From: UBA7359 sp038142205
GTDB lineage: Bacteria; Pseudomonadota; Gammaproteobacteria; Eutrophobiales; Eutrophobiaceae
Reading direction: 5' to 3'
DNA: 64,000 nt
NCBI GenBank assembly: GCA_038142205.1
Contig: JAYQJO010000001.1
Location: forward strand, 1,302,001 to 1,366,000
The translations under genes were made by a program, and so were the position numbers. The stretch's first letter is position 1; each line of letters starts with the position of its first letter. Positions 31,701 through 35,808 of the stretch are shown piece after piece. The notes below the pieces were generated by a model. The model made no database searches, was not told where the DNA came from, and saw only the letters and a program-made list of their open reading frames with translations.

Positions 31701-33478
31701 TATCAACAATACCTGTACCTGTTGGACCACCACCAGAGGTATCATGAGTTGAGTTTGCCTCAAGATGAATTAATGCATTATCTGTTGTGATATCAGCATT
31801 CACATCTATAGTGTTTCCAGCCTGAGCGACAAACGTCGCACCATTTGTATCTGATATATCTATGGCATCAGTAATCGTTATATCGTTCTCTGCTTGTAGA
31901 ATAATATTCCCGTCGATGCCGTCTAATTGAGCAGGCGTAACATCCCAAACAGTATTTGCTTCTGCGTCTCCAAATAGTACATCGCCTCCACTTGCCCCAT
32001 CCTCACCTGCTGCATCAACGCCAGCTATGGATACAACAATATTTGTTGGATCAAATAATACTGTTCCATGATTTCCACTTTCCGCTGTGACATCGATAAC
32101 ACCATCAACGTATAAAGATTGTTTGCCAGAGACTTCTACAAAACCACCGTTACCTGAAACTCCACTGCCAGTTGCAGAAATACTTCCGTTAAATGAAGTA
32201 ATTTCATCTGACCAGACTATGACCTTTCCGCCATCTCCTGAGTCAGTTGCATCAGACTCGATGACTACGGCATCACCAACATAGGTACGAGAAGCATTTT
32301 GTATGTCAGGGTTGTTCCCACCCAAATCACCACCAATTAATATTTCACCGCCATCAGTTTTACCGGATGCATCTATTGATGTGCTATCAAATAAACCAAC
32401 CTTGTCACCAGTAATCGTTATTTTACCGCCTTTATCAGAACTTGATGCGGCTGTAATTAAGGCATCTTCTGAAATAATGGCTTTGTCTGTTGCGTAGATT
32501 TCTATCGTACCGCCGTCGCTATCCGATGATGAAACGTTAAGTGTTCCAGTATTAATCAGAGAGTTACTTGTACCACTAGCGACTAGTTTGATAACGCCGC
32601 CTTTGTTTTCTATTTTACTGGCGCCGATAACACCGCTGTTGTTTACAACATTGGTAAAGACATCTTTCGCGGCACTGCCTTTTAACAGGACTGTTCCACC
32701 GTCCGCACTAATGGTTCCCTGTATTACTTACGGCGTCTTCAAGATCATGTGCATTTTCCAGGATTTTTTCATCGACAGTGAATTGCATTAAGCCGTCACC
32801 ATCAAAATCCATCGTCACTTTTTTACCGGCAACAAGATTCACTTGGCCGGCTGTTGCAACAATGGTGCCTTCGTTTTTAACCGCACCACCAACAAGTGTT
32901 ACTGAGCCACCTGTTGCTGCTTGTATTAACCCTCGGTTAACAACCTGCCCACCTTCGCTGCCATCTTTGTTAAAGAAAACATGCTTGCCATTCATGAAAT
33001 CTTCATCGGAAATATCAAGACCAGATGCAATCAAGCTACCCACATTGACTGAAGCATTTGGGCCAAAAATTAGACCATTAGAATTAAGTAAAACAACTTT
33101 ACCATCCGCATTTAATTGACCAAATATTTGACTGGGGTTTTGATCGAAGATACGCGCTAAAAACTGATCGCTTGCTTTTTGATTGATATTGACTGTTTCG
33201 TCAAACTTAATATTGAACTTACTAAAGTGAGCAATAAGACTCGGGCTAAGCTGATTGATATTATATGTTTTGCCTTCAACAACAAAATTACCATTCCCTG
33301 CAACGACAACACCACCTTCTGGTGCAGCTAGCGCTGCCCCGGCATGCAAACCAAACAATAATCCAGCGGGCAGCGTTTTACGAATGAATGATGTAACAGG
33401 ATTAAGCCGAGCAGCACAAAGCTGGCGACTATTTTCAGACTGAACAGTCTTCTTTCCTGTTTTTCTTTTACGAACCAT
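12251..33478 (-). CDS. Giant two-partner-secretion adhesin TpsA (reconstructed, broken by about ten indels)
   Basis: I read 21.2 kb on the minus strand as one gene of about 7,070 residues. Order: long signal peptide and TPS secretion domain (33478-32710), a very long repeat-rich beta-helix-type shaft, then a helical acidic C-terminus (13.0-12.25 kb). The frame moves through consecutive open segments: 33478-32708, 32325-24433 (open from about 32716), 24647-23691, 23725-20015, 20018-19590, 19543-19334, 19353-17518, 17588-16710, 16095-15442, 15445-14702, 14456-14118 and 13762-12251. Protein similarity runs across each junction. Two junctions (24.62 and 23.71 kb) are exactly one base longer than the 660-bp repeat period. 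TpsB lies upstream on the same strand. No second start with secretion signals exists inside. Assembly error is more likely than decay. Confidence 0.8.
13920..14920 (-). repeat. Degenerate repeats of about 210 bp in tpsA
   Basis: The coded motif TVxGTxTLAAGAGNxITLxEAASDFNTVxITSG recurs. DNA anchors of the type CCGCCAATGTCG lie at 14144, 14351 and 14784 (plus-strand reading), and GCATTAAACGTT at 13931 and 14571, which fits a period of about 207-216 bases. Copies are diverged, so the boundaries are approximate. Confidence 0.5.
14702..15445 (-). CDS. TpsA fragment 9
   Basis: 247 residues. One more divergent 146-residue repeat (FNDNSGFSIGTVTATGGST, FLEGGTFDLNGANN) leads into the shorter repeat type VSGTTTLAAGAGNDITLADAASDYNTVLITSG. 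It breaks at ITSGK near 14715; the same shaft continues in the open segment 14456-14118 with identical motifs (TLAAGAGNNITLDEAASDFN). Confidence 0.75.
   Translation of the reverse strand: MTFNDNSGFSIGTVTATGGSTTNGLTTTGNTTLTTTGSVDQTQAIAAATLFLEGGTFDLNGANNAVTTLDADNTTLAGDLTFQDNTGFSVDGIDAGANNVELSSTGTVTTGTNGITAAGLSLLGAGGDFTLTNTANAITDLAANTGDVSFLDNNGFNIDAVTVTGGGTTIGLTTTGNATLSTTATAIDLHTTSVGGDLDVTALGITDSGTVTVSGTTTLAAGAGNDITLADAASDYNTVLITSGKIM
15190..17060 (-). repeat. 438-bp (146-residue) tandem repeats in tpsA
   Basis: The anchor CCAGGAATAATGTAG recurs at about 15289, 15727, 16165, 16601 and 17037, a spacing of 436-438 bases, giving just over four copies. Coded landmarks are FLEGGTFDLNDANN, FIIDGIDAGAN and LSLLGVGGDYDL. 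The copy at 16.15-16.75 kb shows clusters of mismatches and odd inserted bases relative to its sisters, which looks like poor consensus. Confidence 0.8.
15442..16095 (-). CDS. TpsA fragment 8 (438-bp repeats)
   Basis: 217 residues covering about one and a half 146-residue units, with GGDYDLDTSNHAITTLAGNTG and FLEGGTFDLNDANNVVANLD. It is in a different frame from fragments 7 and 9. The join to fragment 9 lies in GNTG near 15450, where the frame slips. Confidence 0.75.
   Translation of the reverse strand: MTGDLTFRNDAAFIIDGIDAGANDVELTSTNTVTEGGVITAGGLSLLGVGGDYDLDTSNHAITTLAGNTGIVDIQDNTGFSIGSLTIDGSTTNGLTTTVNTTLTTTGSVDQTQAIAAATLFLEGGTFDLNDANNVVANLDADNTTLTGDLTFRNDAAFIIDGIDAGANNVELTSTNTVTEGGVITAGGLSLLGVGGDYDLNTSNHVITTLAGNTGNR
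16710..17588 (-). CDS. TpsA fragment 7, entering the 438-bp repeats
   Basis: 292 residues. GTIDGRQGNDIFTLGNGSN and LTGGADTDVFNINDQGD repeat motifs of the 21 kb region. From 17.06 kb downward it carries a full unit of the 146-residue repeat (LFLEGGTFDLNDANN to LLGVGGDYDLDTSNH). It ends at a break near 16735. The following 16.1-16.7 kb stretch is the least reliable part of the window, with several mismatched short clusters compared with the sister repeats. Confidence 0.75.
   Translation of the reverse strand: MRVPVKLMVTMMVVQAADGADIIDVTGNRSGTVNSVAFSGIGTIDGRQGNDIFTLGNGSNSLDPLAGTMTLTGGADTDVFNINDQGDTDASTYGLDANAGTFTRTGMATMTFGDQFENLTLNAGTAADTINITSSSSTTFTLEGGGGADVVSIAGTISTTGDTTLNTAGSVTQVGSITAATLFLEGGTFDLNDANNVVANLDADNTTLTGDLTFRNDAAFIIDGIDAGANNVELSSTNTVTEGGVITAAGLSLLGVGGDYDLDTSNHVITTLAGNTGGVDIQDNIRASRLVH
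17460..18250 (-). repeat. Dispersed repeat, copy 1 (partner at 21020-21840)
   Basis: Matches 21020-21840 in order along its length at an offset of about 3.56-3.59 kb. It includes a block of roughly 100 bases near 18059-18160 that is identical to 21648-21750 by eye. It encodes the cysteine pair of FNCTTAGGTCTVSN, GLNGDGITDITDAGTGQIDGH and GTIDGRQGND. Confidence 0.75.
17518..19353 (-). CDS. TpsA fragment 6
   Basis: 611 residues of shaft with regular beta-strand and turn spacing. It has many GGD/AGG turns at 18.3-18.6 kb. A second copy of the FNCTTAGGTCTVSN...GLNGDGITD segment lies near its end (17.6-17.75 kb). It breaks at GHDDGGTG near 17545 by one extra base; the next segment continues AADGADIIDVTGNRSG, exactly as in the other copy at 21.1 kb. 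Confidence 0.8.
   Translation of the reverse strand: MMQSELNGFAGSIFLISDEATPEIAGQGDLIINGTLSAQAGGGFGAAGANGGIRLDSGQDIVFGANNITGLDIDIDALGDLTGTGTITSTQLGATAFNINAQEIGSAVGSPINIVAAGEVTLTTTGTAANTGDIFITTDSNNLELGVITVDTTNAQTVDIRTTTTGDITVTDASNLGNNATLVLNSVDALTLNNNLTAGTGGIDIDAGGNISGAGNLTTSAAVDSGVASGDVTIDSGAAIALTGSITTTGANRTASSGSAASDGGAVTINAATTLGVGAITTSGGDHAGAGNNDDGGNAGAGSLDSIGANTITLNGNIVSAGGDGVTNGDGGDGAALTFADPVVLGATVELDTRGGSGAAAGTAGGTTFNGTVDATTGGVEGLTVRGGTIDFNGVVGTTRLGAVVLSDSTQVDIDAAFNADSFTATSNITTFDSSGFIVDATNASAITTQGDLTVSGLVTGPWTLQWGQDNTGATLTLSGGVTGTATGGAGDDIYTINGGFISGLVDGGAETTADIINGTAITENGDEGTVTDFESIGISQFNCTTAGGTCTVSNTDKGPYFGFTDLVGTNATYQFIGLNGDGITDITDAGTGQIDGHDDGGTGCGWRRYY
19590..20018 (-). CDS. TpsA fragment 5
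   Basis: 142 residues of shaft sequence (GTGTTQFNGQVDNTGAGTNF, GGINTSGDDNAGGAGF). It runs out of frame at DALSITATRR. Dropping one base near 19595-19605 joins it to GGDHTGVGGNGGDGG and then to the 69-residue open segment 19543-19334 (VTDVVGTDNDITVTG...), which itself breaks near 19340 from another extra base. Confidence 0.75.
   Translation of the reverse strand: MTVTTTLAAASLTQTAGTGTTQFNGQVDNTGAGTNFSITTNAIDINANINTNGGDVVLNGAANTGNAVDLVNTAAINTRLTGGVGGAVDIDASTAGGNINLAGGINTSGDDNAGGAGFDAGNVSVTAVDGTIDALSITATRR
20015..23725 (-). CDS. TpsA fragment 4: end of 660-bp array and VGLNGDG/GRQGND segment
   Basis: 1,236 residues. The first 530 or so are 220-residue repeats. A segment with the cysteine pair FNCTTAGGTCTVSN follows, then GLNGDGITDITDAGTG and GTIDGRQGNDTFTLG, which look like calcium-type Asp/Gly turns. 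Further Asp/Gly-rich sequence follows. It ends out of frame after GGTPLSA, because one base is missing near 20030; the next segment resumes as ITVNSANDVTVTTTLAAASL. Confidence 0.85.
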   Translation of the reverse strand: MAAGAITALAIDGTSSEDVTLTSTGGTANTVSVGAIGTNTADGINTVGLTGSTSVTLNGDITTSNAAGNTVTVTGPALLGAGVTIDTDTAGTDGDINFTSTIDNAQALSLQSGGANVTVGGAIGDTAALASLDIDGNDISIANIGGAGAGVTGLTDVAAANQLTFTGTTYNANQANYAAAAGQNILVNGGAATTFTSTDDAIAFNTGNIVLADGSDLIVTSGGGAITALAIDGTSSEDVTLTSTGGTANTVSVGAIGTNTADGINTVGLTGSTSVTLNGDITTSNAAGNTVTVTGPALLGAGVTVTTNTAGTDGDINFTSTIDNAQALSLQSGGANVTVGGAIGDTAALASLDVDGNDISINDIGGAGAGVTGLTDVAAANQLTFTGTTYNANQANYAAAAGQNILVNGGAATTFTSTDDAIAFNTGNIVLADGSDLIVTSGGGAITALAIDGTSSEDVTLTSTGGTANTVSVGAIGTNTADGINTVGLTGSTSVTLNGDITTSNAAGNTVTVTGPALLGAGVTIDTDTAGTDGNVQFTNTINADDSTTFDRTLTITAGTGTATLGGSVGAGANGNLADLDITAGTINLDGATIQVDDQGGNTLDFNGAVVLGTTVTIDADGGTDNNTAFNGTVDASTGGVEGLTVRGGTIDFNGVVGTTRLGAVVLSDSTQVDIDAAFNADSFTATSNITTFDSSGFTIDATNASAITTQGDLTVDALTTGLWTLLWGQDNTGATFTVGGAVNGGATGGAGNDIYALDLTAGGSVTGTVDGAGHTTGDTVNITKATAVENGDEGTVTNFENIGIDQFNCTTAGGTCTVSNTDKGPYTGFTDLVGTSATYQFIGLNGDGITDITDAGTGQIDGHDAAAATGADIINVTGNRSGTVNSVNFSGIGTIDGRQGNDTFTLGSGGNDLAGLTGTMTLTGGADTDTLTFNDQGVATVVDYSISGTTVTRSAGMGAVTYDATMEDLTLNMTSGVNNLTITGGPNRALTITDAGGADTIDVTSALNVSGAVDFSNVETIDINAVLTAGSLNATTGITSFDSAGFLITTTGANDTAGGAVSITTTGSIITGDINALGGTDTDGATSGGNAGGAVTLNAGTTLSVGAIDTSGSNADAGSGADGGAAGVIDLDGATSVTLNDDLTSTGGDGEGAGNGGNGTTISFNDAVILAGNSVIDTTGGTGTAAGTAGDISFGSTLNGTFNLGLTAGTGDITFTGAVGGGTPLSASLLIQPMM
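21020..21840 (-). repeat. Dispersed repeat, copy 2 (partner at 17460-18250)
   Basis: Second copy of the segment with the only C-x6-C pair I find in the shaft. Unlike copy 1 it is unbroken. It therefore served as the template for recognising the one-base insertion near 17545 in copy 1. Confidence 0.75.
22130..26678 (-). repeat. 660-bp (220-residue) tandem repeat array in tpsA, about 6.9 copies
   Basis: The anchor ACCCGCACCC begins at 22160, 22820, 23480, 24141, 24802, 25462 and 26122: spacings 660, 660, 661, 661, 660, 660. Copies are almost identical. They differ mainly in two short variable sites: a linker with forms A (22638, 25280) and B (23297, 23957, 25937, 26597), and a site near ACCCGCACCC with two main forms. 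The fourth linker (24617) is an A/B hybrid. The coded unit contains no Lys, Arg, His, Cys or Trp. The array ends abruptly at 26679, where the sequence changes to GAAACATTACC. Confidence 0.93.
23691..24647 (-). CDS. TpsA fragment 3: repeat units between two one-base insertions
   Basis: 318 residues made almost entirely of the 220-residue repeat (IGGAGAGVTGLTDVAAANQ to LIVTSGGG). The frame enters at the hybrid linker near 24620. It leaves at 23714, where this copy reads CGCTCCCGCC while every other copy reads CGCTCCGCC on the plus strand, one C too many. The start and end of the listed ORF are therefore artefacts of frame. Confidence 0.8.
   Translation of the reverse strand: MMVTISRLMNIGGAGAGVTGLTDVAAANQLTFTGTTYNANQANYAAAAGQNILVNGGAATTFTSTDDAIAFNTGNIVLADGSDLIVTSGGGAITALAIDGTSSEDVTLTSTGGTANTVSVGAIGTNTADGINTVGLTGSTSVTLNGDITTSNAAGNTVTVTGPALLGAGVTIDTDTAGTDGDINFTSTIDNAQALSLQSGGANVTVGGAIGDTAALASLDIDGNDISIANIGGAGAGVTGLTDVAAANQLTFTGTTYNANQANYAAAAGQNILVNGGAATTFTSTDDAIAFNTGNIVLADGSDLIVTSGGGSDYGVSD
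24433..32325 (-). CDS. TpsA fragment 2: main shaft and first 660-bp repeats
   Basis: About 2,570 in-frame residues of Thr/Gly/Asp/Asn/Ala-rich beta-helix-like sequence; the frame is really open from about 32716. Short motifs such as ITGNDI, GTTTVTSGG and ANNIDLN recur with turns of roughly 20-25 residues. From 26.68 kb downward it enters the nearly identical 220-residue repeats. The last 60 or so residues after DGNDISINE are out of frame (Trp/Cys/Arg-rich, unlike the rest). The break is at 24617-24622 in a hybrid repeat linker that is one base too long. Confidence 0.85.
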   Translation of the reverse strand: MGGNNPDIQNASRTYVGDAVVIESDATDSGDGGKVIVWSDEITSFNGSISATGSGVSGNGGFVEVSGKQSLYVDGVIDVTAESGNHGTVLFDPTNIVVSIAGVDAAGEDGASGGDVLFGDAEANTVWDVTPAQLDGIDGNIILQAENDITITDAIDISDTNGATFVAQAGNTIDVNADITTDNALIHLEANSTHDTSGGGPTGTGIVDIDAGAALNSGGGNVTLIGNSFTIAGTIDAGGGDVAIAQSNNTGDSGVALSIGAGALTDTELDQISNVGTLTIGTAGTAGAAGDFAGSQTVTAGTITVDTAAVSLADNINLALTATNGIIISQNIDVGAGAGTPSGTGSLTLTSGGTTSSSGDITVGSGGIDINATSNVTALFSTTGNVITSGAIAIDANAGLNVTGGAIVRTTSAAADNVTLTADADSSGAGNLVVGGAAGAGTVESNNAGYTGTITLQGENVALGGAFAATVQSTNTGAVTINADRNNDGATGSITVDTNTSLTTGGGLLTLNNAFTADINVDVTSGGAFTISNIDSAIDLAQNVDLTATTGNLDLNDTVAAIDLDGAAGINILTATAGEVQAAAISDTGTPTELEINSGTNITLESIDINGLLDINMGGTTGTATGAITAGTVDIDGPGAGSTFIFGDATGTDTVTSNTAGITITDIDNVTLADGLSAQNGISISTVVNLNLSTDADITATTGNIDMTTSGPTLNLGGGTHQITASAGTVDILNVTDTAALTEFEVNGEGISVSAITFDNGGVPTLDINVDNNNSGSENVDINGDINIGTGVITIDGMGSDDVIQIGNNVDLTAAAISVGNGNIDLDGGGTNRLTASAGNIDIQGNITDSTAITELELNASNAITLQAVTLNNNTTNILDINVDTNGGGSTLTVNNTLNAGNITVDGTGTDDTMTFTGVITSTATSGTGLFLQNAQTVNFNGGITTARNIDVDNVGTAVNLNSGTTLTANGGTGIDLRDSVGSGITAVNLTGGGTVNIDSNGTTGIVQLAAVTDAGSENLTINSGSNTTIISVNMDGNGTLTVDAGTDPAVGGQATFLGAVTAGAIDVSGFGGNDSATFSGTVTANTGAIAIDTFSTVDLQNATAQTDLTVSANNIDLNNTTYTATTGLVTFTGAVDLELAGGTTTVTSGGGVGDDITFTSTIDELGTKSSLTLDAGTNGDVSLQAVGITNQIGAFTITGNDISFNGNVESDAIDVTAQEGADADSITIGAVTLDSNDSNMVFRSDDIIINAAANLISTGATTTTSITFTGETATSTIGLGTGAAGTLNLSEAELNRTDATIEEIIVGIDTTQSGTINVNDSGVLSIADSGLRLRAEAGDIDIDNEIALTTADKNFTIEGQGNTTLLSGDITTTGGDIVIMDSVLVDGNRTIDSGNGGTAATAGLIQITGAIGSVDTTGDILTITANGTVDGDVDIQSTVGSGTVNGAAANDLTGFTISAANQVDVNNIEVTSGNIAITGTNIDLNGATYQTTTSGGITFDAGGGTIELDQAGGTTTVQTAGNAGDDITISSSIRDGDATQLTLNAGADGDVTATSIGAVTAIGTVDIDGDQIDLNSINVDTGDILITGNNITLNSALTSTTSGLITVTGPVILGTTPAGSVTTAGNAGDNITFTSTIDDDAAGENTVAINAGTSGNVTIGGAVGGATRVGNTSISGDTVSVNSVRVDGTGSSANIFLGNVGGTNINLNGSNYDSINSPTSGIIRFRSDVTLNQTGGTTTVSSTSGAASDITFQGTVNDDAGGDTALVVNTGTVGDITFQQAIGGVIAIESLTITNANQFDVVNVTTTGAQSYTATNIDLNSTTYQVTTSGSVGFTGAVDLDAGAVTTVVTSAGGNDITFSSTIDDAITNDTTLSLQAGAGNVSVGGAIGDTAALASLDIDGNDISIANIGGAGAGVTGLTDVAAANQLTFTGTTYNANQANYAAAAGQNILVNGGAATTFTSTDDAIAFNTGNIVLADGSDLIVTSGGGAITALAIDGTSSEDVTLTSTGGTANTVSVGAIGTNTADGINTVGLTGSTSVTLNGDITTSNAAGNTVTVTGPALLGAGVTIDTDTAGTDGDINFTSTIDNAQALSLQSGGANVTVGGAIGDTAALASLDIDGNDISIANIGGAGAGVTGLTDVAAANQLTFTGTTYNANQANYAAAAGQNILVNGGAATTFTSTDDAIAFNTGNIVLADGSDLIVTSGGGAITALAIDGTSSEDVTLTSTGGTANTVSVGAIGTNTADGINTVGLTGSTSVTLNGDITTSNAAGNTVTVTGPALLGAGVTVTTNTAGTDGDINFTSTIDNAQALSLQSGGANVTVGGAIGDTAALASLDVDGNDISINDIGGAGAGVTGLTDVAAANQLTFTGTTYNANQANYAAAAGQNILVNGGAATTFTSTDDAIAFNTGNIVLADGSDLIVTSGGGAITALAIDGTSSEDVTLTSTGGTANTVSVGAIGTNTADGINTVGLTGSTSVTLNGDITTSNAAGNTVTVTGPALLGAGVTMTTDTAGTDGDINFTSTIDNAQALSLQSGGANVTVGGAIGDTAALASLDIDGNDISINEHWWCGCRCNRFNGRGGGESIDVHGYDVQRESSELCGGGRTEHISEWWCGDNVHEYRRCDCV
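32708..33478 (-). CDS. TpsA fragment 1: signal peptide and TPS secretion domain
   Basis: 256 residues. An unusually long signal region of about 52 residues (basic start MVRKRKTGKK, hydrophobic core PAGLLFGLHAGAALA) is followed by the haemagglutination-activity/TPS domain. Typical TPS sequence is NSNGLIFGPNASVNVGSLIA and later VVNRGLIQAATGGSVTLVGG. AGGAAAT precedes ATG 33478 as ribosome site. The fragment stops at NTGNH because of one extra base near 32714-32718; repaired, it continues as NTGTISADGGTVLLKG into the next segment. Confidence 0.9.
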   Translation of the reverse strand: MVRKRKTGKKTVQSENSRQLCAARLNPVTSFIRKTLPAGLLFGLHAGAALAAPEGGVVVAGNGNFVVEGKTYNINQLSPSLIAHFSKFNIKFDETVNINQKASDQFLARIFDQNPSQIFGQLNADGKVVLLNSNGLIFGPNASVNVGSLIASGLDISDEDFMNGKHVFFNKDGSEGGQVVNRGLIQAATGGSVTLVGGAVKNEGTIVATAGQVNLVAGKKVTMDFDGDGLMQFTVDEKILENAHDLEDAVSNTGNH

Positions 33479-33655
33479 TTATTTCCTATTCGGTTGCTAT
33501 GTGCGACTTGCTTTACCGCTAAAAACCAACCCTTTTATTATCAAAATTTTAACCGTTTTACTGTGACCTGCTTCTTATTTCACTTCTACTATTTTGTTAT
33601 TAAAAATAGTTTTTTTAATCGTTCTGATTATATCGCATGTCTATGACGAATTAAT

Positions 33656-35554
33656 TTAAAAACTGTATGTAATATCACCCCAAATATGCGAATGCCTACC
33701 GTCATCCGGTGTTTGTGGCCCCAACTCTGTTGCCCACATAAGACGACTGTCTAACGTGCCTGGCAATTGAAAGCGTAGCCCCATACCGACACTTTTATAG
33801 TTTACCCATTTACCTGATGTCGCGATTTCTCTTGATGAATTTACACCATCATTTTGTTGACCCACGGCAAAATCATAAAAGACCGAGTATTGAAGCAACT
33901 CACCCCAGGTACGGTTATAGAATGCAGGTACATCTTTTATGAAAGGCGCATTGAAATTATATTGGAGAGAAAAAAACCAAGCACGATCAAATAAACCATC
34001 ACCATCAGGAAAACCACGAACATTTTCAGGACCACCGACAGCATATTGTTCAACCGTAGGTAAAATATCATTCGACCACTGAAAATCCAGCTTTAACAAA
34101 AACGACTGATCTTCTGTTATGACTTGCAGACGTTGGAAATTAACGGTTAGTTTATCGAATTGACCTTCTGCCTGTTCAAAAATCTGGTTACCAAAACGAC
34201 TGGAACGACTGGAAAAAGGACTATTAAGCTGATCTCCGCTCGAGCCCATTGCACCTAAAATATCATTAAAGCCTCGGCTATGTGCAATAGTCAAAAAGTT
34301 TATACCGCCACCAAAGTTATCCGGGAGTTTTTTATCAATAAGCCTGACTAGAGGTAGTAAAGGATGAAACGTATCGACTGAATCAAGGTTTAATTCCAAA
34401 TCTAACACGGCTAATCTATCAATACTTGTTTGCGCTGCTTGAACTGTTGTTCTGGAAATTTTTTGAGTCATTGCTATTTTGCTGAATAGGTTTAATGTTC
34501 TGCCGCGCTTGAATGACTTATTTACGTAAAGTGAACGTTGAGTTTGCTCCGATTGAACGTCATTTGCAGCAAGATTACCACCAACATCAAAACGGTTTTT
34601 GTAGGAGCTTATTCCAAATGAATACCCTCTGCCTAAATAGCGCTGATATTCTAAAGACCAAAAATCAGAATTTTTGGGGTTATAGGTCTGCTGGTATGTT
34701 GCCGTGACCTTATCGGCACTACCAAGAGCGGTTTTTCCAAGAGGGTTATTCCAGTCAATTGTCGTTCTAAATCTATTGCGCCCTGTTTCCTGGATACCAT
34801 GATTATCAGCTCGATATGATACGCCGTACCATTTCTCTTGCTGTACTTTTAGGATCATGTCAGCTTCACCCACTTTTCGACCTGGCTGAAATACACCGAA
34901 TACACTCAGGCCTGGAAAATCAGTCAGTGTCAATAACGCCGCTTCAATCTTCTCTTTTGTTACAGGTTCGCCTATCAAATCAAGAAAAGGTTTCCTAAGC
35001 ACTTGCTCGCTGTATTTTTCATTACTTTCTGCAATGACACGACCGAGACGCCCAATAAAAATCTGTATATCGACAACTCCTGTTGTTACTGTCTGCACAG
35101 GGACAACGGCAGTCGACAATATGAGCCCTCTGGCTCGATAGTAGCGCGTCACTTCATCGGCAACTTCCTGTAATTGACCGATGCTAAACCCCTCTTCTGT
35201 TTGCTCATTTATAAATTTGTCTAGGATTGACGTTTTGATTTCTTCGACTTTGATATCGAATTTCGGCAAGTCTTCCGCATCAAGTAATCTAAATTCTTTT
35301 ACAGCTACATACGGTCCTTCATCGAGATCAAACGGACGATCAATAACGGCAGGAATATCAACCATGTCTTCTGCTTGAATTTCATCGACTTCTTCGGGTA
35401 CGGCTTCGGCTTGTGGGCGGACGGCTCCGGGTCGAGCGGAGTCAGGTAAACCTAATGGACCTGCTATAGCCGATTTTGAGAGAATCAGTATCGAAAGCAC
35501 GTAAATTAGATTACGTACTTCCCCCCATTTAATTTTTCTTGATTTGTTTAGCAC
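33656..35554 (-). CDS. TpsB outer-membrane transporter (ShlB/FhaC/HMW1B family)
   Basis: 632 residues; exports TpsA across the outer membrane. The signal peptide ends near LSKSAIAG. A Pro/Glu-rich linker follows, then POTRA-type sequence (VKEFRLLDAEDLPKFDIK... and LQEVADEVTRYYRARGLILSTAVVP, about residues 85-180) and a beta-barrel. The conserved loop-6 motif is VRGFPDGDGLFDR. The protein ends in an aromatic residue (ITYSF), as outer-membrane barrels do. The listed start is GTG at 35554 with no clear ribosome site, so the exact N-terminus is uncertain. It lies 177 bases upstream of tpsA on the same strand. Confidence 0.92.
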   Translation of the reverse strand: MLNKSRKIKWGEVRNLIYVLSILILSKSAIAGPLGLPDSARPGAVRPQAEAVPEEVDEIQAEDMVDIPAVIDRPFDLDEGPYVAVKEFRLLDAEDLPKFDIKVEEIKTSILDKFINEQTEEGFSIGQLQEVADEVTRYYRARGLILSTAVVPVQTVTTGVVDIQIFIGRLGRVIAESNEKYSEQVLRKPFLDLIGEPVTKEKIEAALLTLTDFPGLSVFGVFQPGRKVGEADMILKVQQEKWYGVSYRADNHGIQETGRNRFRTTIDWNNPLGKTALGSADKVTATYQQTYNPKNSDFWSLEYQRYLGRGYSFGISSYKNRFDVGGNLAANDVQSEQTQRSLYVNKSFKRGRTLNLFSKIAMTQKISRTTVQAAQTSIDRLAVLDLELNLDSVDTFHPLLPLVRLIDKKLPDNFGGGINFLTIAHSRGFNDILGAMGSSGDQLNSPFSSRSSRFGNQIFEQAEGQFDKLTVNFQRLQVITEDQSFLLKLDFQWSNDILPTVEQYAVGGPENVRGFPDGDGLFDRAWFFSLQYNFNAPFIKDVPAFYNRTWGELLQYSVFYDFAVGQQNDGVNSSREIATSGKWVNYKSVGMGLRFQLPGTLDSRLMWATELGPQTPDDGRHSHIWGDITYSF

Positions 35555-35761
35555 AAATAATATTTATTTTTCAATGACTTACGCATTATCAGAATCTATA
35601 TTTTTGTAACACGCATATAATTTTGGCAATATATAGATTCATAAGCGAATAACTATATCACAGACGAATGTTTGAGCAAAAAAAAAATTCTAATAATTGA
35701 ATATAATAACTTTGCCTAACTCATTGAATACATGCAATTTTTGAAAAGTATGATTGATGAG

Positions 35762-35789
35762 AAAAGTGTTGTATTACTGCAACACTTTT
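35762..35789 (-). terminator. Stem-loop terminator after the parvulin gene
   Basis: AAAAGTGTTG and CAACACTTTT form a perfect ten-base stem around an eight-base loop, 19 bases past the parvulin stop. On the minus strand the second arm itself ends in TTTT. It separates the parvulin gene from tpsB, so tpsB probably has its own promoter in 35555-35760, an AT-rich stretch in which I see nothing else definite. Confidence 0.7.
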
Positions 35790-35808
35790 AAATATTGTGC
35801 AGCTGGTT

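Noticed and set aside
33590..33625. ATTAAAAA/TTTTTAAT hairpin between tpsB and tpsA as a terminator
   Set aside because: It is only A/T pairs with a three-base loop; such runs are expected in this AT-rich gap and would be weak.
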